Shown here in pieces: positions 32,206 to 41,287 of a stretch of DNA of 64,000 nt. Origin of the DNA: Chloroflexota bacterium (lineage in GTDB: Bacteria; Chloroflexota; Anaerolineae; Anaerolineales; Anaerolineaceae); the NCBI GenBank assembly GCA_021372725.1, contig JAJFTV010000033.1:1-64000 (forward strand), written 5' to 3'. Within the stretch, counting starts at the first letter, position 1; each line of letters starts with the position of its first letter. The notes under the pieces are model-generated. The model did not search any database, was not told where the DNA came from, and saw only the letters and a list, made by a program, of their open reading frames with translations. The position numbers and the translations under genes are program-made.

Positions 32206-33237
32206 ATGGATAAGAGCGTACCAACTCGAAACCTGGCACTGGAATTGGTGCGGGTAACGGAAGCTGCTGCACTGGCCGCAGGGCGTTATGTCGGTTCAGG
32301 TGACAAAAAACTCGCAGACAAGGCTGCGGTGGACGCCATGCGGCTGGTTTTAAACAGTATTGAAATGGATGGCGTGATCGTCATTGGAGAAGGCGAGAAA
32401 GACGAAGCCCCCATGCTCTACAATGGCGAGAGGATTGGCAATGGTGAACCTCCCATGGTGGATATTGCAGTGGATCCAATCGACGGTACCCGCCCGGCTG
32501 CATACGGTTTGCCCAATTCCATTACGACTGTTGCGCTGGCTCCGCGTGGCACCATGTTCAACCCTGGCCCCTTTGTTTATATGAACAAGATTGCGGTAGG
32601 GCCAGCGGCACGCGATGTGATCGATATCGAAGCACCTGTGGAAGAAAATCTGCGAAAAATTGCAAAAGCAAAGGGCGAAAATGTCAATGACCTGACGGCA
32701 GTCATTTTAGATCGCCCACGTCATAAAGAATTGATCACTCAGGTGCGTAAAATGGGCGTCCGTATCCGCATGATTCCTGATGGAGATGTGTCCGGTGCCA
32801 TCATGACCTCCTGGCCAAATTCCGGCGTGGATGTGTTGTTGGGGATTGGGGGGACCCCCGAAGGGGTTCTGGCTGCCTGCGCCATGCGGTGTTTAGGCGG
32901 CTGCATCATGGGTAAGATGTATGCCCGCAATGAGAAGGATCTTGAGCGGGCTGCAGAATACGGCTATGATTTTAATAAAGTCTATACCCAGGACGATCTG
33001 ATTTCATCCGAGGATACATTCTTTGCTGCAACCGGTTTGACCAACGGGGATTTGTTGAAAGGGCTCGATTATTCATCCGATGGCGCCCAAACCCACAGTC
33101 TGGTGATGCGCGGTCTGACCGGTACGGTACGGGAAATTACTGCCTATCACCGTATGAGCAAGCTCAATCGCATCAGTTCCATCTCTTACTCCGGCAGTGA
33201 ACAATTGAGTGCCGAGGAAGTTCAGAAGATCGACTGA
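32206..33237 (+). CDS. glpX: Fructose-1,6-bisphosphatase, class II
   Basis: GlpX dephosphorylates fructose-1,6-bisphosphate in gluconeogenesis; some members also act on sedoheptulose bisphosphate. The 343 residues show the metal site VIGEGEKDEAPMLYNGE, the DPIDGTRPAAYG motif, AVILDRPRH, and GIGGTPEGVLAACAMRCLGG. A strong AAAGGAGG precedes the ATG. It stands alone, closed by two terminators downstream. No class I FBPase is in the window. Confidence 0.96.
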   Translation: MDKSVPTRNLALELVRVTEAAALAAGRYVGSGDKKLADKAAVDAMRLVLNSIEMDGVIVIGEGEKDEAPMLYNGERIGNGEPPMVDIAVDPIDGTRPAAYGLPNSITTVALAPRGTMFNPGPFVYMNKIAVGPAARDVIDIEAPVEENLRKIAKAKGENVNDLTAVILDRPRHKELITQVRKMGVRIRMIPDGDVSGAIMTSWPNSGVDVLLGIGGTPEGVLAACAMRCLGGCIMGKMYARNEKDLERAAEYGYDFNKVYTQDDLISSEDTFFAATGLTNGDLLKGLDYSSDGAQTHSLVMRGLTGTVREITAYHRMSKLNRISSISYSGSEQLSAEEVQKID

Positions 33238-33283
33238 TAAAAGAAGGAAATCGTGATTCAATAAAGCTAAAACCAACCGACAT

Positions 33284-33328
33284 TTTGTTGGATTTTTTAG
33301 CCGTAAGACGGCTAAAAAATCCAACAAA
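33284..33328. terminator. Bidirectional terminator, 20-bp perfect stem
   Basis: Arms 33284-33303 and 33309-33328 are exact reverse complements around a TAAGA loop. The stem has the same AGCCG/CGGCT core and flanking A/T runs as the terminator at 11271-11314. It closes glpX. Confidence 0.88.
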
Positions 33329-33334
33329 GATAAA

Positions 33335-33377
33335 AATTAGACAGCCCCATTCATTCGTATCTTGGGGCTGTCTAATT
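33335..33377. terminator. Second terminator, 15-bp stem, between convergent glpX and SIMPL genes
   Basis: Arms 33335-33349 and 33363-33377 are perfect complements (AATTAGACAGCCCCA on the left) with a 13-base loop. It ends 10 bases before the stop codon of the SIMPL lipoprotein gene and would terminate that gene; with the stem at 33284 it forms a tandem barrier. Confidence 0.82.
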
Positions 33378-33387
33378 ACTTGATGGT

Positions 33388-34101
33388 TTACTTGATTGCG
33401 TAGCTCATTGAAGCATCCACGCTGATCACAATTTGACCGGCTGCGACCGGTACGGTCCCGTTTCCGCCCACGCCTGAATAGGATTTCACGTCATATAAAG
33501 TCTGGGGGCCGCTGTTGTAGGAACTGACACTGATCAGGTTTCCCAATTCCACACCGGATGCTGCAGCGAGTTCTTCGGCCTGCAACTTGCCGTTTTCCAC
33601 TGCCAATTTCCGGGCTTCAGTATAGGCTCCCGCTTTATCGGTGGCATCGAAGGAGATCGAATTGATCGTGTTGGCCCCGGATTTCACGGTGCTATCCAAC
33701 AGCGAACCAAGATTGGTCAGATCGCGCACGGTTACCACAACCGTGTTCTCAACCACGTACTTTGTTCCCTGCATCTCTCCGGTGGGGCTGTATTCCTGGG
33801 TGGGATACACGTTAAAGGCAGTGGTTTGGATATCTTTATCATCAACACCCATACCTGTTAAAGTCGTTCGAATGGCCTGTGCCTGGAGATTGTTGTCTTC
33901 CAATGCTGCCGCTACTTCGGGAGCTTCACTGTGTACACCAATATTGACGTACGCCAAATCGGGAACAATATACACCTGTCCATTTCCAGTAACACTGATT
34001 TGCGGAATCATAGCATTGTTTGAGTTTGCGGCGGTACCGCAGGCGGTCAAAGCAGTTACCAGCATCAGACCAATCGCTGCGACTAAAATTTTGTTTTTCA
34101 T
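33388..34101 (-). CDS. SIMPL (DUF541) domain lipoprotein
   Basis: A 237-residue exported protein. The N-terminal signal peptide ends in the lipobox LTAC (Cys21), so it is probably lipid-anchored outside the membrane. ISVTGNGQVYIVPDLAYVNIGV opens the SIMPL domain (seen as VTGNGQVYIVPDLA), followed by VYPTQEYSPTGEM, NTVVVTVRDLTNLGSLLDS and a C-terminal YDVKSYSG...ASMSYAI. Family members are oligomeric periplasmic or cell-wall proteins such as BP26, with unknown or stress-related roles. GGAGGAAATAA precedes the ATG. It is monocistronic, bounded by terminators. Confidence 0.9.
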   Translation of the reverse strand: MKNKILVAAIGLMLVTALTACGTAANSNNAMIPQISVTGNGQVYIVPDLAYVNIGVHSEAPEVAAALEDNNLQAQAIRTTLTGMGVDDKDIQTTAFNVYPTQEYSPTGEMQGTKYVVENTVVVTVRDLTNLGSLLDSTVKSGANTINSISFDATDKAGAYTEARKLAVENGKLQAEELAAASGVELGNLISVSSYNSGPQTLYDVKSYSGVGGNGTVPVAAGQIVISVDASMSYAIK

Positions 34102-34295
34102 TTATTTCCTCCAAATTTTTATTTTAATCGTTCTACCGATTATGGGTGTAAGACGAACATCCAGGGGAAAAGGTTCCGCTTTTATTTTCTTTTCAGATGA
34201 TCGCTTTTCGCTCACTTTCTTCTTTAATTCCGGAGTTTGCTCATCGAAATAGTGAATATTGCAACGAGTTTCGTTTTGGATGATACGGGGAATGA

Positions 34296-35597
34296 CTATC
34301 CCCCCAGCAATTCCGCTATCTCGGCAGGTTCCAGCGCCATGCGGGCTTGTTCGCGTACTTTATCCATGCTGGAGAAAAATTCCCGCATCATTACCACCAG
34401 CAGATATCTTCCTTTCGGCGATAAGGTTATTTTTTCATGATTGTTGATGGCAAAACCATTGAAAAAAAACATGAAGGCCATTTCAACAGGCAGTCCCAGT
34501 TCAATTGGAATGCCGAAACTTTCTCTGAACCTGGTTTTGTCCAGCTCACCACCAAATAAATCCATGAGGAAGCGGTAACGCATTCTTTCGCGGCTTGAAA
34601 ATTGACGATATTTCAAAGCAGAAAACCTGCCGGATGCAATGCGCTGCGCATATTCCTTGAGGGAAAAAGTATTGACATACAGATTGCCGTTCAGATAGCT
34701 GAAAGAGCCTGACCCAAGGCCAACATATTCTTCATGATCCACAATATATTCATCGATCATTCCTTCGCCGTCGCGTGCATAACACCAGGCAGAAACCGGA
34801 TGAAATTGAGGGCGCAGACCCTCATCGATCAGGTGGTAAAACAAATGCTCCTGATTGTGGGTCACCTGGCCGATCGATGAGGAAAGTGAACGGGTCACGC
34901 TGGGAGCGGTCATCAGCGGATAAAATGTCACCTGGTTGACGCCGCTCGCCAGAATGGTTTCGATGTCTCTCTTTACCATGTCAGCAGTCTGCCGGGGGAA
35001 ATTAAAGATCATATCCACGTTCAGCGTGGGAAACATACCGGCAATCCTTTGCAAACGTGCCAGGTTTTCTTCTCCTGAACCATATTTGTCGAGGCGATTC
35101 ATCTGCTTCAAAAGGCTGTCGTCAAAGCTCTGCATTCCGACGGAAAGGCGCTGTACCCGGCCCTGCAGTTTCTCAAGCAGGTCAGGCTTCAGATGATCCG
35201 GGTTGGTTTCGCAGGACACGTCTTGAATGTGAAACAACCGGCGGGCCAGATCGATTGTCTCACAGACTTCATCGACCATCACTGTCGGGGTTCCACCTCC
35301 CAGATACAAGGACGAAAAATCATAACCTGCGTCTGAGATCATCCTCATTTCCTGACGTAAATTCTGATAATAATCCGCTGTACGTTTCTGTTGAAAAATA
35401 AAGCGGTTGAAAGAACAATAGGGGCATAGTCGCTCACAAAATGGCACATGCAGGTACAACATATATTGCCGGCCCGGTTTGGGTTCAGGTATATGGAGTT
35501 GGTCGACTACTTTAAGGTCAAGCGAATGACCGATTACACCGGGTAATACCAGTGAAAGCAATCGCTCGGATAACAATGCGCCTTTTATCTGTTTCAT
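34296..35597 (-). CDS. HemN/HemW-like radical SAM protein
   Basis: The family includes oxygen-independent coproporphyrinogen oxidases, the heme chaperone HemW and heme-degrading ChuW/HutW. The 433 residues carry the radical SAM cysteines C54, C58 and C61 in PFCERLCPYCSF, the SAM-binding YLGGGTPTV, LSVGMQSFDDSLLKQMNR, and a HemN-type C-terminal domain (YVGLGSGSFSYL). The last two-thirds differ from plain HemW, with LFGGELDKTRF, so the exact activity is open. ATG 35597 matches the family N-terminus; the longer in-frame extension reaches into the previous gene. No strong ribosome site is present. It is the last gene of the PIN/TRAM-rlmB operon. Confidence 0.8.
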   Translation of the reverse strand: MKQIKGALLSERLLSLVLPGVIGHSLDLKVVDQLHIPEPKPGRQYMLYLHVPFCERLCPYCSFNRFIFQQKRTADYYQNLRQEMRMISDAGYDFSSLYLGGGTPTVMVDEVCETIDLARRLFHIQDVSCETNPDHLKPDLLEKLQGRVQRLSVGMQSFDDSLLKQMNRLDKYGSGEENLARLQRIAGMFPTLNVDMIFNFPRQTADMVKRDIETILASGVNQVTFYPLMTAPSVTRSLSSSIGQVTHNQEHLFYHLIDEGLRPQFHPVSAWCYARDGEGMIDEYIVDHEEYVGLGSGSFSYLNGNLYVNTFSLKEYAQRIASGRFSALKYRQFSSRERMRYRFLMDLFGGELDKTRFRESFGIPIELGLPVEMAFMFFFNGFAINNHEKITLSPKGRYLLVVMMREFFSSMDKVREQARMALEPAEIAELLGG

Positions 35598-35626
35598 AGG
35601 AAAAAAATTATAGTCTATTCTGACGA

Positions 35627-36115
35627 TCAGGAAAACCCAGAATTTGACGGAAGAGTTCCTGTTGTCAAACACACCAGCTCTGCGATTTGGATTATTATTT
35701 CGGCCCGATTTGGAAAGGCGCTCAGACCTGCAACCGGTTTTAGGTCCACATGAGCCCCGCCATCCTGGTCGCAAACCCGGCGGATGAAATCACGGATGGG
35801 GATGCAAACGCCGTCAAGGCCGCACAAGGGCAGATTCAGCCATTCCACCAACGGCAAGGAGGCTCCTTTTCCGGGCAGTCCTTTCGATGAGATGGGAGGC
35901 AGTTTACAGTCAGGGAAAATATTGGGTAGAAGCGAAATATCCTCCATCCGGTTATGTCGGTGAACGGTGTCGCACAGCAGCAGACGTAACTGCAAGGCAG
36001 CCACGCGATAATAGAGCTCTTCCCCGTTGCGATAGTGGTGTATGGCAGATTGCAGGATAAAAATGGAGTCCCGAAAGTAAGCGAAAAGGGATTCAGCCTG
36101 AGCTTTTGACTTCAT
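35627..36115 (-). CDS. Hypothetical protein between rlmB and the radical SAM gene
   Basis: I do not recognise this 162-residue protein. It is soluble. An N-terminal helical part contains HYRNGEELYYRVAALQLRLL and ends in HRHNRMEDISLLPN; the C-terminal half has a PLPLCGLDGVCIPIRDFI-like stretch (written here as LCGLDGVCIPIRDFI) and HVDLKP...NRAEIIIQIAEL. The start overlaps the rlmB stop by four bases, which speaks for a real, coupled gene. Confidence 0.65.
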   Translation of the reverse strand: MKSKAQAESLFAYFRDSIFILQSAIHHYRNGEELYYRVAALQLRLLLCDTVHRHNRMEDISLLPNIFPDCKLPPISSKGLPGKGASLPLVEWLNLPLCGLDGVCIPIRDFIRRVCDQDGGAHVDLKPVAGLSAFPNRAEIIIQIAELVCLTTGTLPSNSGFS

Positions 36116-36879
36116 TGCAAATTGATTGGACCATCCGGTGTGCCTGAAATGCGTGTCTGGTAGGCGAGGTATAAGGCAATCGAACCAGCAACGGAAGCGT
36201 TAAGCGATTCAATCTGGCCGCGCATCGGCAGGCGCAGCATCACGTCGCAGGATCTGCGGACGAGATCCCGCAAACCATATCCTTCACTCCCCACCACCAG
36301 AGCGAGCGGGCCGCTTAAATCCACCGATTCGATGGGTCGGGCCGATAGATCTCCTTCCAAACCCATCACCCAGATATTGTGTTCTTTCAAAGCGGTGATC
36401 GCCTGAACCAGGTTAACCTGGGCGATACGGATATGTTCACTGGCTCCGGATGAGGCATGCACAACGGCCGGGGTTACCGCAGCAGCCCGGTGCATGGGTA
36501 TGAATACACCTTGCACGCCCACCACTTCCGCAGTGCGTAGCAGCGTTCCCAGATTTTGAGGATCCTGCAAGGTATCCAATATCAGGAAGAACCCCGGTTC
36601 ATTCAGACTATTTGCATACAAAAGAATGGAAGGCAAATCTGAATAGGGATAGGCGGATGCCTGCAAGGCAACTCCCTGGTGATTTTCGGCAATTGAATCC
36701 AGCCGTTTTCGATCTGCAGTGTGAACGGGGATATTCATTTTCTCGGCCAGTGCCAGAATATCCTTGATCCGTCCTTTTATTTCCACACCCTGGGTAATTT
36801 GTAATTCAAAGAAATGACGGCGGCGTGCTGATAATGATTCAAAAACTGGGTTACGACCGGTGATCCATTCCTTGCTCAT
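36112..36879 (-). CDS. rlmB: 23S rRNA 2'-O-ribose methyltransferase, RlmB/TrmH type
   Basis: SpoU-class enzymes methylate ribose in rRNA or tRNA with a knotted SAM site. The 255 residues hold an L30e-like substrate domain (about 1-90, starting WITGRNPVFESL) and the SpoU domain: LDTLQDPQNLGTLLRTAE (motif 1), LVVGSEGYGL (motif 2) and LPMRGQIESLNASVAGSIAL (motif 3). NPVFESL and the overall length suit RlmB (G2251), though other SpoU members share them. It lies six bases after the PIN/TRAM gene. Confidence 0.9.
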   Translation of the reverse strand: MSKEWITGRNPVFESLSARRRHFFELQITQGVEIKGRIKDILALAEKMNIPVHTADRKRLDSIAENHQGVALQASAYPYSDLPSILLYANSLNEPGFFLILDTLQDPQNLGTLLRTAEVVGVQGVFIPMHRAAAVTPAVVHASSGASEHIRIAQVNLVQAITALKEHNIWVMGLEGDLSARPIESVDLSGPLALVVGSEGYGLRDLVRRSCDVMLRLPMRGQIESLNASVAGSIALYLAYQTRISGTPDGPINLQ

Positions 36880-36885
36880 GGAGGG

Positions 36886-37977
36886 TTAACTTTCATCCTC
36901 CGGACGGGCAAAAATCATTCTGCCGGCGGCTGTTTGCAGCACTTTTGTGACAGAAACATTGATTTCCTGGTTTAGATAATGCCGTCCGTTTTCGACCACC
37001 ACCATGGTACCGTCATCCAGATACCCTACACCTTGCTCAAGCTCCTTGCCTTCCTGAATGATTCGGACGGAAAGGAGTTCACCGGGAAGCAGCACCGATT
37101 TTACGGCATTGGTCAGCTCATTTACGTTCAACACGGTAACCCCTTGCAACTCGGCAATGCGGTTCAAATTGAAATCATTCGTCAGGATCGGGCAGCGCAT
37201 TTGGCGTGCAAGGATGACCAGTTTGTCATCGACGTCCCGAACCCCCTCGACATCGATATCACTCAATCTGACGGTGATGGATGGATCTTTTTGTAATTGT
37301 GAGAGCACTTCCATCCCGCGCCGGCCGCGCTGCCGGCGCAAATTGTCGGCTGAATCGGCGATGTATTGGAGTTCATTAAGTACAAAACGCGGGATGACGA
37401 TGGTCCCTGGCAGAAAGCCGGTCCGGGCGATATCAGCGATCCGCCCATCGATGATCACACTGGTATCCAGCAATATGGTACGGCTGGCGCCCCATCCACT
37501 CCCGTCAGAGGAATCCGGTACATTCTGATTCGTACGGCGGAAAGAGGAAATGATCGTGAAAAGATCATCCTGGCGCATGGTAAAAATTGTCACCCCCAGG
37601 TAGGCAAACAACAGCACACAAAAAAACGGAAGGATATTGTTAAAGGGGGATGGCAGCAGAGAGAGGGGGAATGATAAAAGCGCTGCAATAATCAAGCCGA
37701 CGATGAGGCCAATCATGGCAGCAACAAGACGTTGTGCAGATACGCGTACCAGGTATCTGCGCAAGAGTCGGTAAGGTTTTGTGGTAAACATCGGAGTGAG
37801 AATAAGGCCGAATAACGCGCCGAGTAAACCAAAAACAACTGCATAAAGGTCAACGGAAAGGATGCTGGCCCAAGGGCTGAGACGGGCCATGTTGCCAAGC
37901 GTTACACCAAGGAATACACCTGCAATACAAAATACCACTGCCCCTAAAAGACGAATAATAAAATCAGAAGTAAACAT
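36886..37977 (-). CDS. Membrane-anchored PIN/TRAM domain protein (YacL-like)
   Basis: Four membrane helices (about 5-115) are followed by a PIN nuclease-like domain starting ILLDTSVIIDGRIADI, with acidic residues in LNELQYIADSAD, DVDDKLVILA and ILTNDFNLNRIAEL, then a C-terminal TRAM RNA-binding domain (about 290-355). YacL-type proteins are membrane-bound and of unknown substrate. GGAGG stands 8 bases before ATG 37977, which fixes the start over an upstream TTG. It is followed at once by rlmB; a clear promoter lies upstream. Confidence 0.9.
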   Translation of the reverse strand: MFTSDFIIRLLGAVVFCIAGVFLGVTLGNMARLSPWASILSVDLYAVVFGLLGALFGLILTPMFTTKPYRLLRRYLVRVSAQRLVAAMIGLIVGLIIAALLSFPLSLLPSPFNNILPFFCVLLFAYLGVTIFTMRQDDLFTIISSFRRTNQNVPDSSDGSGWGASRTILLDTSVIIDGRIADIARTGFLPGTIVIPRFVLNELQYIADSADNLRRQRGRRGMEVLSQLQKDPSITVRLSDIDVEGVRDVDDKLVILARQMRCPILTNDFNLNRIAELQGVTVLNVNELTNAVKSVLLPGELLSVRIIQEGKELEQGVGYLDDGTMVVVENGRHYLNQEINVSVTKVLQTAAGRMIFARPEDES

Positions 37978-38043
37978 AAATAATGCCTCCGCTATTTTGT
38001 TATTAAGGAACAAAATAATTAATAAAGATGATTGCTACTTATG

Positions 38044-38072
38044 ATGATAGCATGAGAGTATATTCGCGTCAA
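38044..38072 (-). promoter_or_regulatory. Sigma-70-type promoter of the PIN/TRAM-rlmB operon
   Basis: On the minus strand: TTGACG (38067-38072), 17 bases, TGCTATCAT with the -10 TATCAT at 38044-38049. It is about 65 bases upstream of the PIN/TRAM start, downstream of nuoN. Confidence 0.75.
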
Positions 38073-38235
38073 TTGGTAAGGCCAATTTCACAACTGTTAC
38101 CCAACCCCCTGGCTTACGGCCTAATGACAAGCCCTTTACCAATCTTCATGATGCACGCATGATCACGACATTATGTGCCCATGCATTTCGTAACTTTCGT
38201 GTCTTTCGTGGTTATGAATTAATCAATATTGATGG

Positions 38236-39678
38236 CTATCGTATCAAGGCCTGCAACACCACCTGAAAGAGCGAATTGGGAACCAGGCTCACCACCACCA
38301 CCGCTGCTGCCGATCCGATGGTGACCAGCCTGAGCCAAAAATCACCGGATACTTTTGGCTCTCCCGGCTTCATGTACATCACCACCACCACCCGCAGGTA
38401 ATAATAAGCCGAGATCACCGAGGTCAACAGACCGATGATGGTCATGGTGACGTATCCCCCCATCACCGCACTGCGGAACAGGTAAAATTTTCCCCAGAAA
38501 CCGATCGTAAGCGGCATACCGGTAAACGAGAGCATGGCTATCGTCATCGCCAACGCCAGCCAGGGCTCTTTTTTCCCTAATCCTGCATAATCGTCCAACT
38601 CGAGGCCCTGGCCGTTTTCTTTCTCCATGGCCACCACCACGCCCCAGGCTGCAAAACTGGCGAGTGCGTAGGAACTCAGGAAAAACAGCATGGCCGAAGT
38701 CATTTCGGCCTGCATGCTGCTCTGGCTGAATGAGACAAATGCCATCAGCAGATAACCGCCGTGGGCGATGGATGAATAACCCAGCAGTCGTTTGATGTTC
38801 TTCTGCGAGATGGCCGTCAGATTTCCAACGATCATCGTCAGAATGGACAGCCCCGCCAGAACCGGTGAAATATCGGCCGCCTGGGAGGGGAAGGCGGTGA
38901 CGAAAACCCTCATCAATGCCGCAATCCCGGCCGCTTTGGCGCCGATCGACATAAAACCCGTCACCGGCGTTGGAGCTCCCTGGTAGACATCCGGCGCCCA
39001 ACTGTGGAACGGTACCACCGCCATCTTAAAGGCAAAGCCAACCAGCATCATGCCGCCGCCAATGGCAAACAAAGTGGGATTGACCAGGGTCCCCGCTTCC
39101 GCAGCAGAAAATACCTCGCGCAAGCCCGTTGATCCGGTTGACCCAAAGACCAGGGCCACCCCGTACAGGACGAACGCCCCGGCAAAGGTACCCAGGATGA
39201 AATACTTCAGCGCCGATTCCTCGGATTCCTGGCGCGGAATGGCAAAACCAGCCAGGATATACAATGGGATCGACAGCATCTCGAGCGCCAGAAAGATGAT
39301 GATCAGGTCGTTGGCATTCGTCATCAGCATCATCCCAGCCACCGACAGCATCAACAAGGGATAATACTCGCCTCGTTCGATCCCCATCCGTTTGAGATAA
39401 TCATACGCCAGGCCAATACCCAAAAGACCGCACATCAGAAAAACGGAACTCAGGAAAACGCTGAACCCGTCGACCACCACCATGCCGCCAAAAGCCGAGG
39501 CATTCCAGTTGAGGCGTGGCAGGTTCAAACCCAGGGCAGCAGCCAGACCTAATGCAGCCAAAAACGCCGTCATTCCCTTTTGCCTGGCAGGAATCCAGAG
39601 ATCAACCAGCAGCAGCACGATCGCCGAGCCTATGACGACAACCAGCGGCAAGAGAGTCATCAGATCATCATTTGTCAT
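38236..39678 (-). CDS. nuoN: NADH-quinone oxidoreductase subunit N
   Basis: One of the three antiporter-like proton-pumping subunits of complex I. The 480 residues form about 14 membrane helices. SEESALKYFILGTFAGAFVL and AFKMAVVPFHSWAPDVYQGA, with the buried Lys residues of the proton path, are typical, as is NIKRLLGYSSIAHGGYLLM. AGGAGAA precedes the ATG. It is the last gene of the nuoA-N operon. Confidence 0.96.
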   Translation of the reverse strand: MTNDDLMTLLPLVVVIGSAIVLLLVDLWIPARQKGMTAFLAALGLAAALGLNLPRLNWNASAFGGMVVVDGFSVFLSSVFLMCGLLGIGLAYDYLKRMGIERGEYYPLLMLSVAGMMLMTNANDLIIIFLALEMLSIPLYILAGFAIPRQESEESALKYFILGTFAGAFVLYGVALVFGSTGSTGLREVFSAAEAGTLVNPTLFAIGGGMMLVGFAFKMAVVPFHSWAPDVYQGAPTPVTGFMSIGAKAAGIAALMRVFVTAFPSQAADISPVLAGLSILTMIVGNLTAISQKNIKRLLGYSSIAHGGYLLMAFVSFSQSSMQAEMTSAMLFFLSSYALASFAAWGVVVAMEKENGQGLELDDYAGLGKKEPWLALAMTIAMLSFTGMPLTIGFWGKFYLFRSAVMGGYVTMTIIGLLTSVISAYYYLRVVVVMYMKPGEPKVSGDFWLRLVTIGSAAAVVVVSLVPNSLFQVVLQALIR

Positions 39679-39701
39679 CGAATCATTCTCCTAACAGGCT
39701 G

Positions 39702-41210
39702 CTATTTAATCGCCAGCGCGGTACTCTGCAACATGGATACCAGGTTTTCCACGGCAGGGTTCACCAGATCAAAAAATGGCTTGGGGTATAAACCAATCCA
39801 GAAAATCAAAATCAGAATTGGAGCAAGAACCAGTATCTCGCGCCAGGTCACATCCTTGAGATGTTGATTTTCTTCATGGCGGACAGGGCCCAAAAAGACT
39901 TTTTCAAACATGTGGAAAAGATAGACGGCTGACAAAATCACACCCAGGGTCGCCACACCGGCATACCATGGGCTTCCCAAAACATCAGAATTGAATGCGC
40001 CCAACAGGATGGTAAATTCACCCACGAAACCGTTGAGACCGGGTAACCCCATGGAAGAAAGTGTCACCACGAGTGCTAGGGAGCCCAGAACCGGTACCAC
40101 CTTCCATAAACCGCCAAAGGATTCCAGGGCGCGCGTGTGACGGCGTTCGTACAGCATCCCCACAATCAGGAACAATGCCCCGGTACTGAGACCGTGGTTC
40201 ACCATTTGCAGGATGGCACCTGAAATCCCCTGTGCATTGAGAGAAAAAATGCCCAGCATGACAAAGCCCAGGTGGCTGACCGATGAATAAGCGACCAGTT
40301 TTTTCAAATCCTTTTGGGCATAGGAGACTGCTGCCCCGTACAAGATGCCAATGACGGCCAGAACTGCGATAATGGGGGCTGCCTTGATGGACATCTCCGG
40401 GAACAGCCCCAGGTTGAAACGCAGAAAGCCATAAGTCCCCATCTTCAGCAGCACACCCGCCAATATTACAGAAGCCGGCGCAGGAGCCTGGACGTGGGCA
40501 TCCGGCAGCCAGGTGTGCAGCGGCCACATGGGTACCTTGATGGCAAACGCAATGGTAAACGCCAGGAACAACCACAGTTGGACATCCGCAAAAAGCTGTC
40601 GATTGGCAGCCAGATCCACATACGAGAAAGTCCCGGCTCTTAATCCAATGACAAAGATGGCCACCAGCATAAAGATGGAACCAGCCATGGTATAAAGGAA
40701 AAACTTGACCGCCGCGTAAATCCGGTTTTCACTGCCCCAAATACCGATCAGGAAGTACATGGGAATGAGCGTCAGCTCCCAGAACAGGAAAAACAGCACC
40801 AGATCGAGGGACAGGAAAACTCCGATCAGGGCAGTTTCAAGCAGCATAAAGACCATCATAAAGGTCTTGACCCGTTCATCGATCCCGTTCCAGGAGGAGA
40901 GGATGACGATGGGGGTCAGGAAAGTGGTCAATAACACCATCAGAATGTTCAGGCCATCCACCCCGAGCTGAAAATTGATCTTCAAATCCCCGGCCTGGAT
41001 CCATGCCAGGTTAATACCCATTTGAATGTCTGTATTTTCAGGCTGAAAACCCGTCAACATCCAGATGGATAACCCAAAGGTGATGATGGATGTGACCAGG
41101 GCGGTGATGCGGATGGCATTTTTTTGTTCCTGATGAAGAAAGGCAATCAACACCATCCCGATAAGCGGGAAAAAGGTCACCCATACAAGGGGGTTCAAAA
41201 GGACATTCAT
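39702..41210 (-). CDS. nuoM: NADH-quinone oxidoreductase subunit M
   Basis: Antiporter-like proton-pumping subunit of complex I, 502 residues with about 14 membrane helices. Key features: LFFLFWELTLIPMYFLIG with the conserved Glu, AIKVPMWPLHTWLPDAHVQA and LLKMGTYGFLRF with transmembrane lysines, and LKKLVAYSSVSHLGFVMLG. It lies between nuoL (78 bases upstream) and nuoN (23 bases downstream). Confidence 0.97.
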   Translation of the reverse strand: MNVLLNPLVWVTFFPLIGMVLIAFLHQEQKNAIRITALVTSIITFGLSIWMLTGFQPENTDIQMGINLAWIQAGDLKINFQLGVDGLNILMVLLTTFLTPIVILSSWNGIDERVKTFMMVFMLLETALIGVFLSLDLVLFFLFWELTLIPMYFLIGIWGSENRIYAAVKFFLYTMAGSIFMLVAIFVIGLRAGTFSYVDLAANRQLFADVQLWLFLAFTIAFAIKVPMWPLHTWLPDAHVQAPAPASVILAGVLLKMGTYGFLRFNLGLFPEMSIKAAPIIAVLAVIGILYGAAVSYAQKDLKKLVAYSSVSHLGFVMLGIFSLNAQGISGAILQMVNHGLSTGALFLIVGMLYERRHTRALESFGGLWKVVPVLGSLALVVTLSSMGLPGLNGFVGEFTILLGAFNSDVLGSPWYAGVATLGVILSAVYLFHMFEKVFLGPVRHEENQHLKDVTWREILVLAPILILIFWIGLYPKPFFDLVNPAVENLVSMLQSTALAIK

Positions 41211-41287
41211 AGATTTGCCCCTTCACATTCGATCATGCTGACATCCAGAACTGTTCTCATACCGATGCTCTCTCCCGAAGGAAGCGG

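Noticed and set aside
38175-38222. Short near-repeat TTTCGTGTCTTTCGTGG downstream of nuoN
   Set aside because: It looks like a widespread intergenic motif, but I found only one copy here and no structure, so I could not support a feature.
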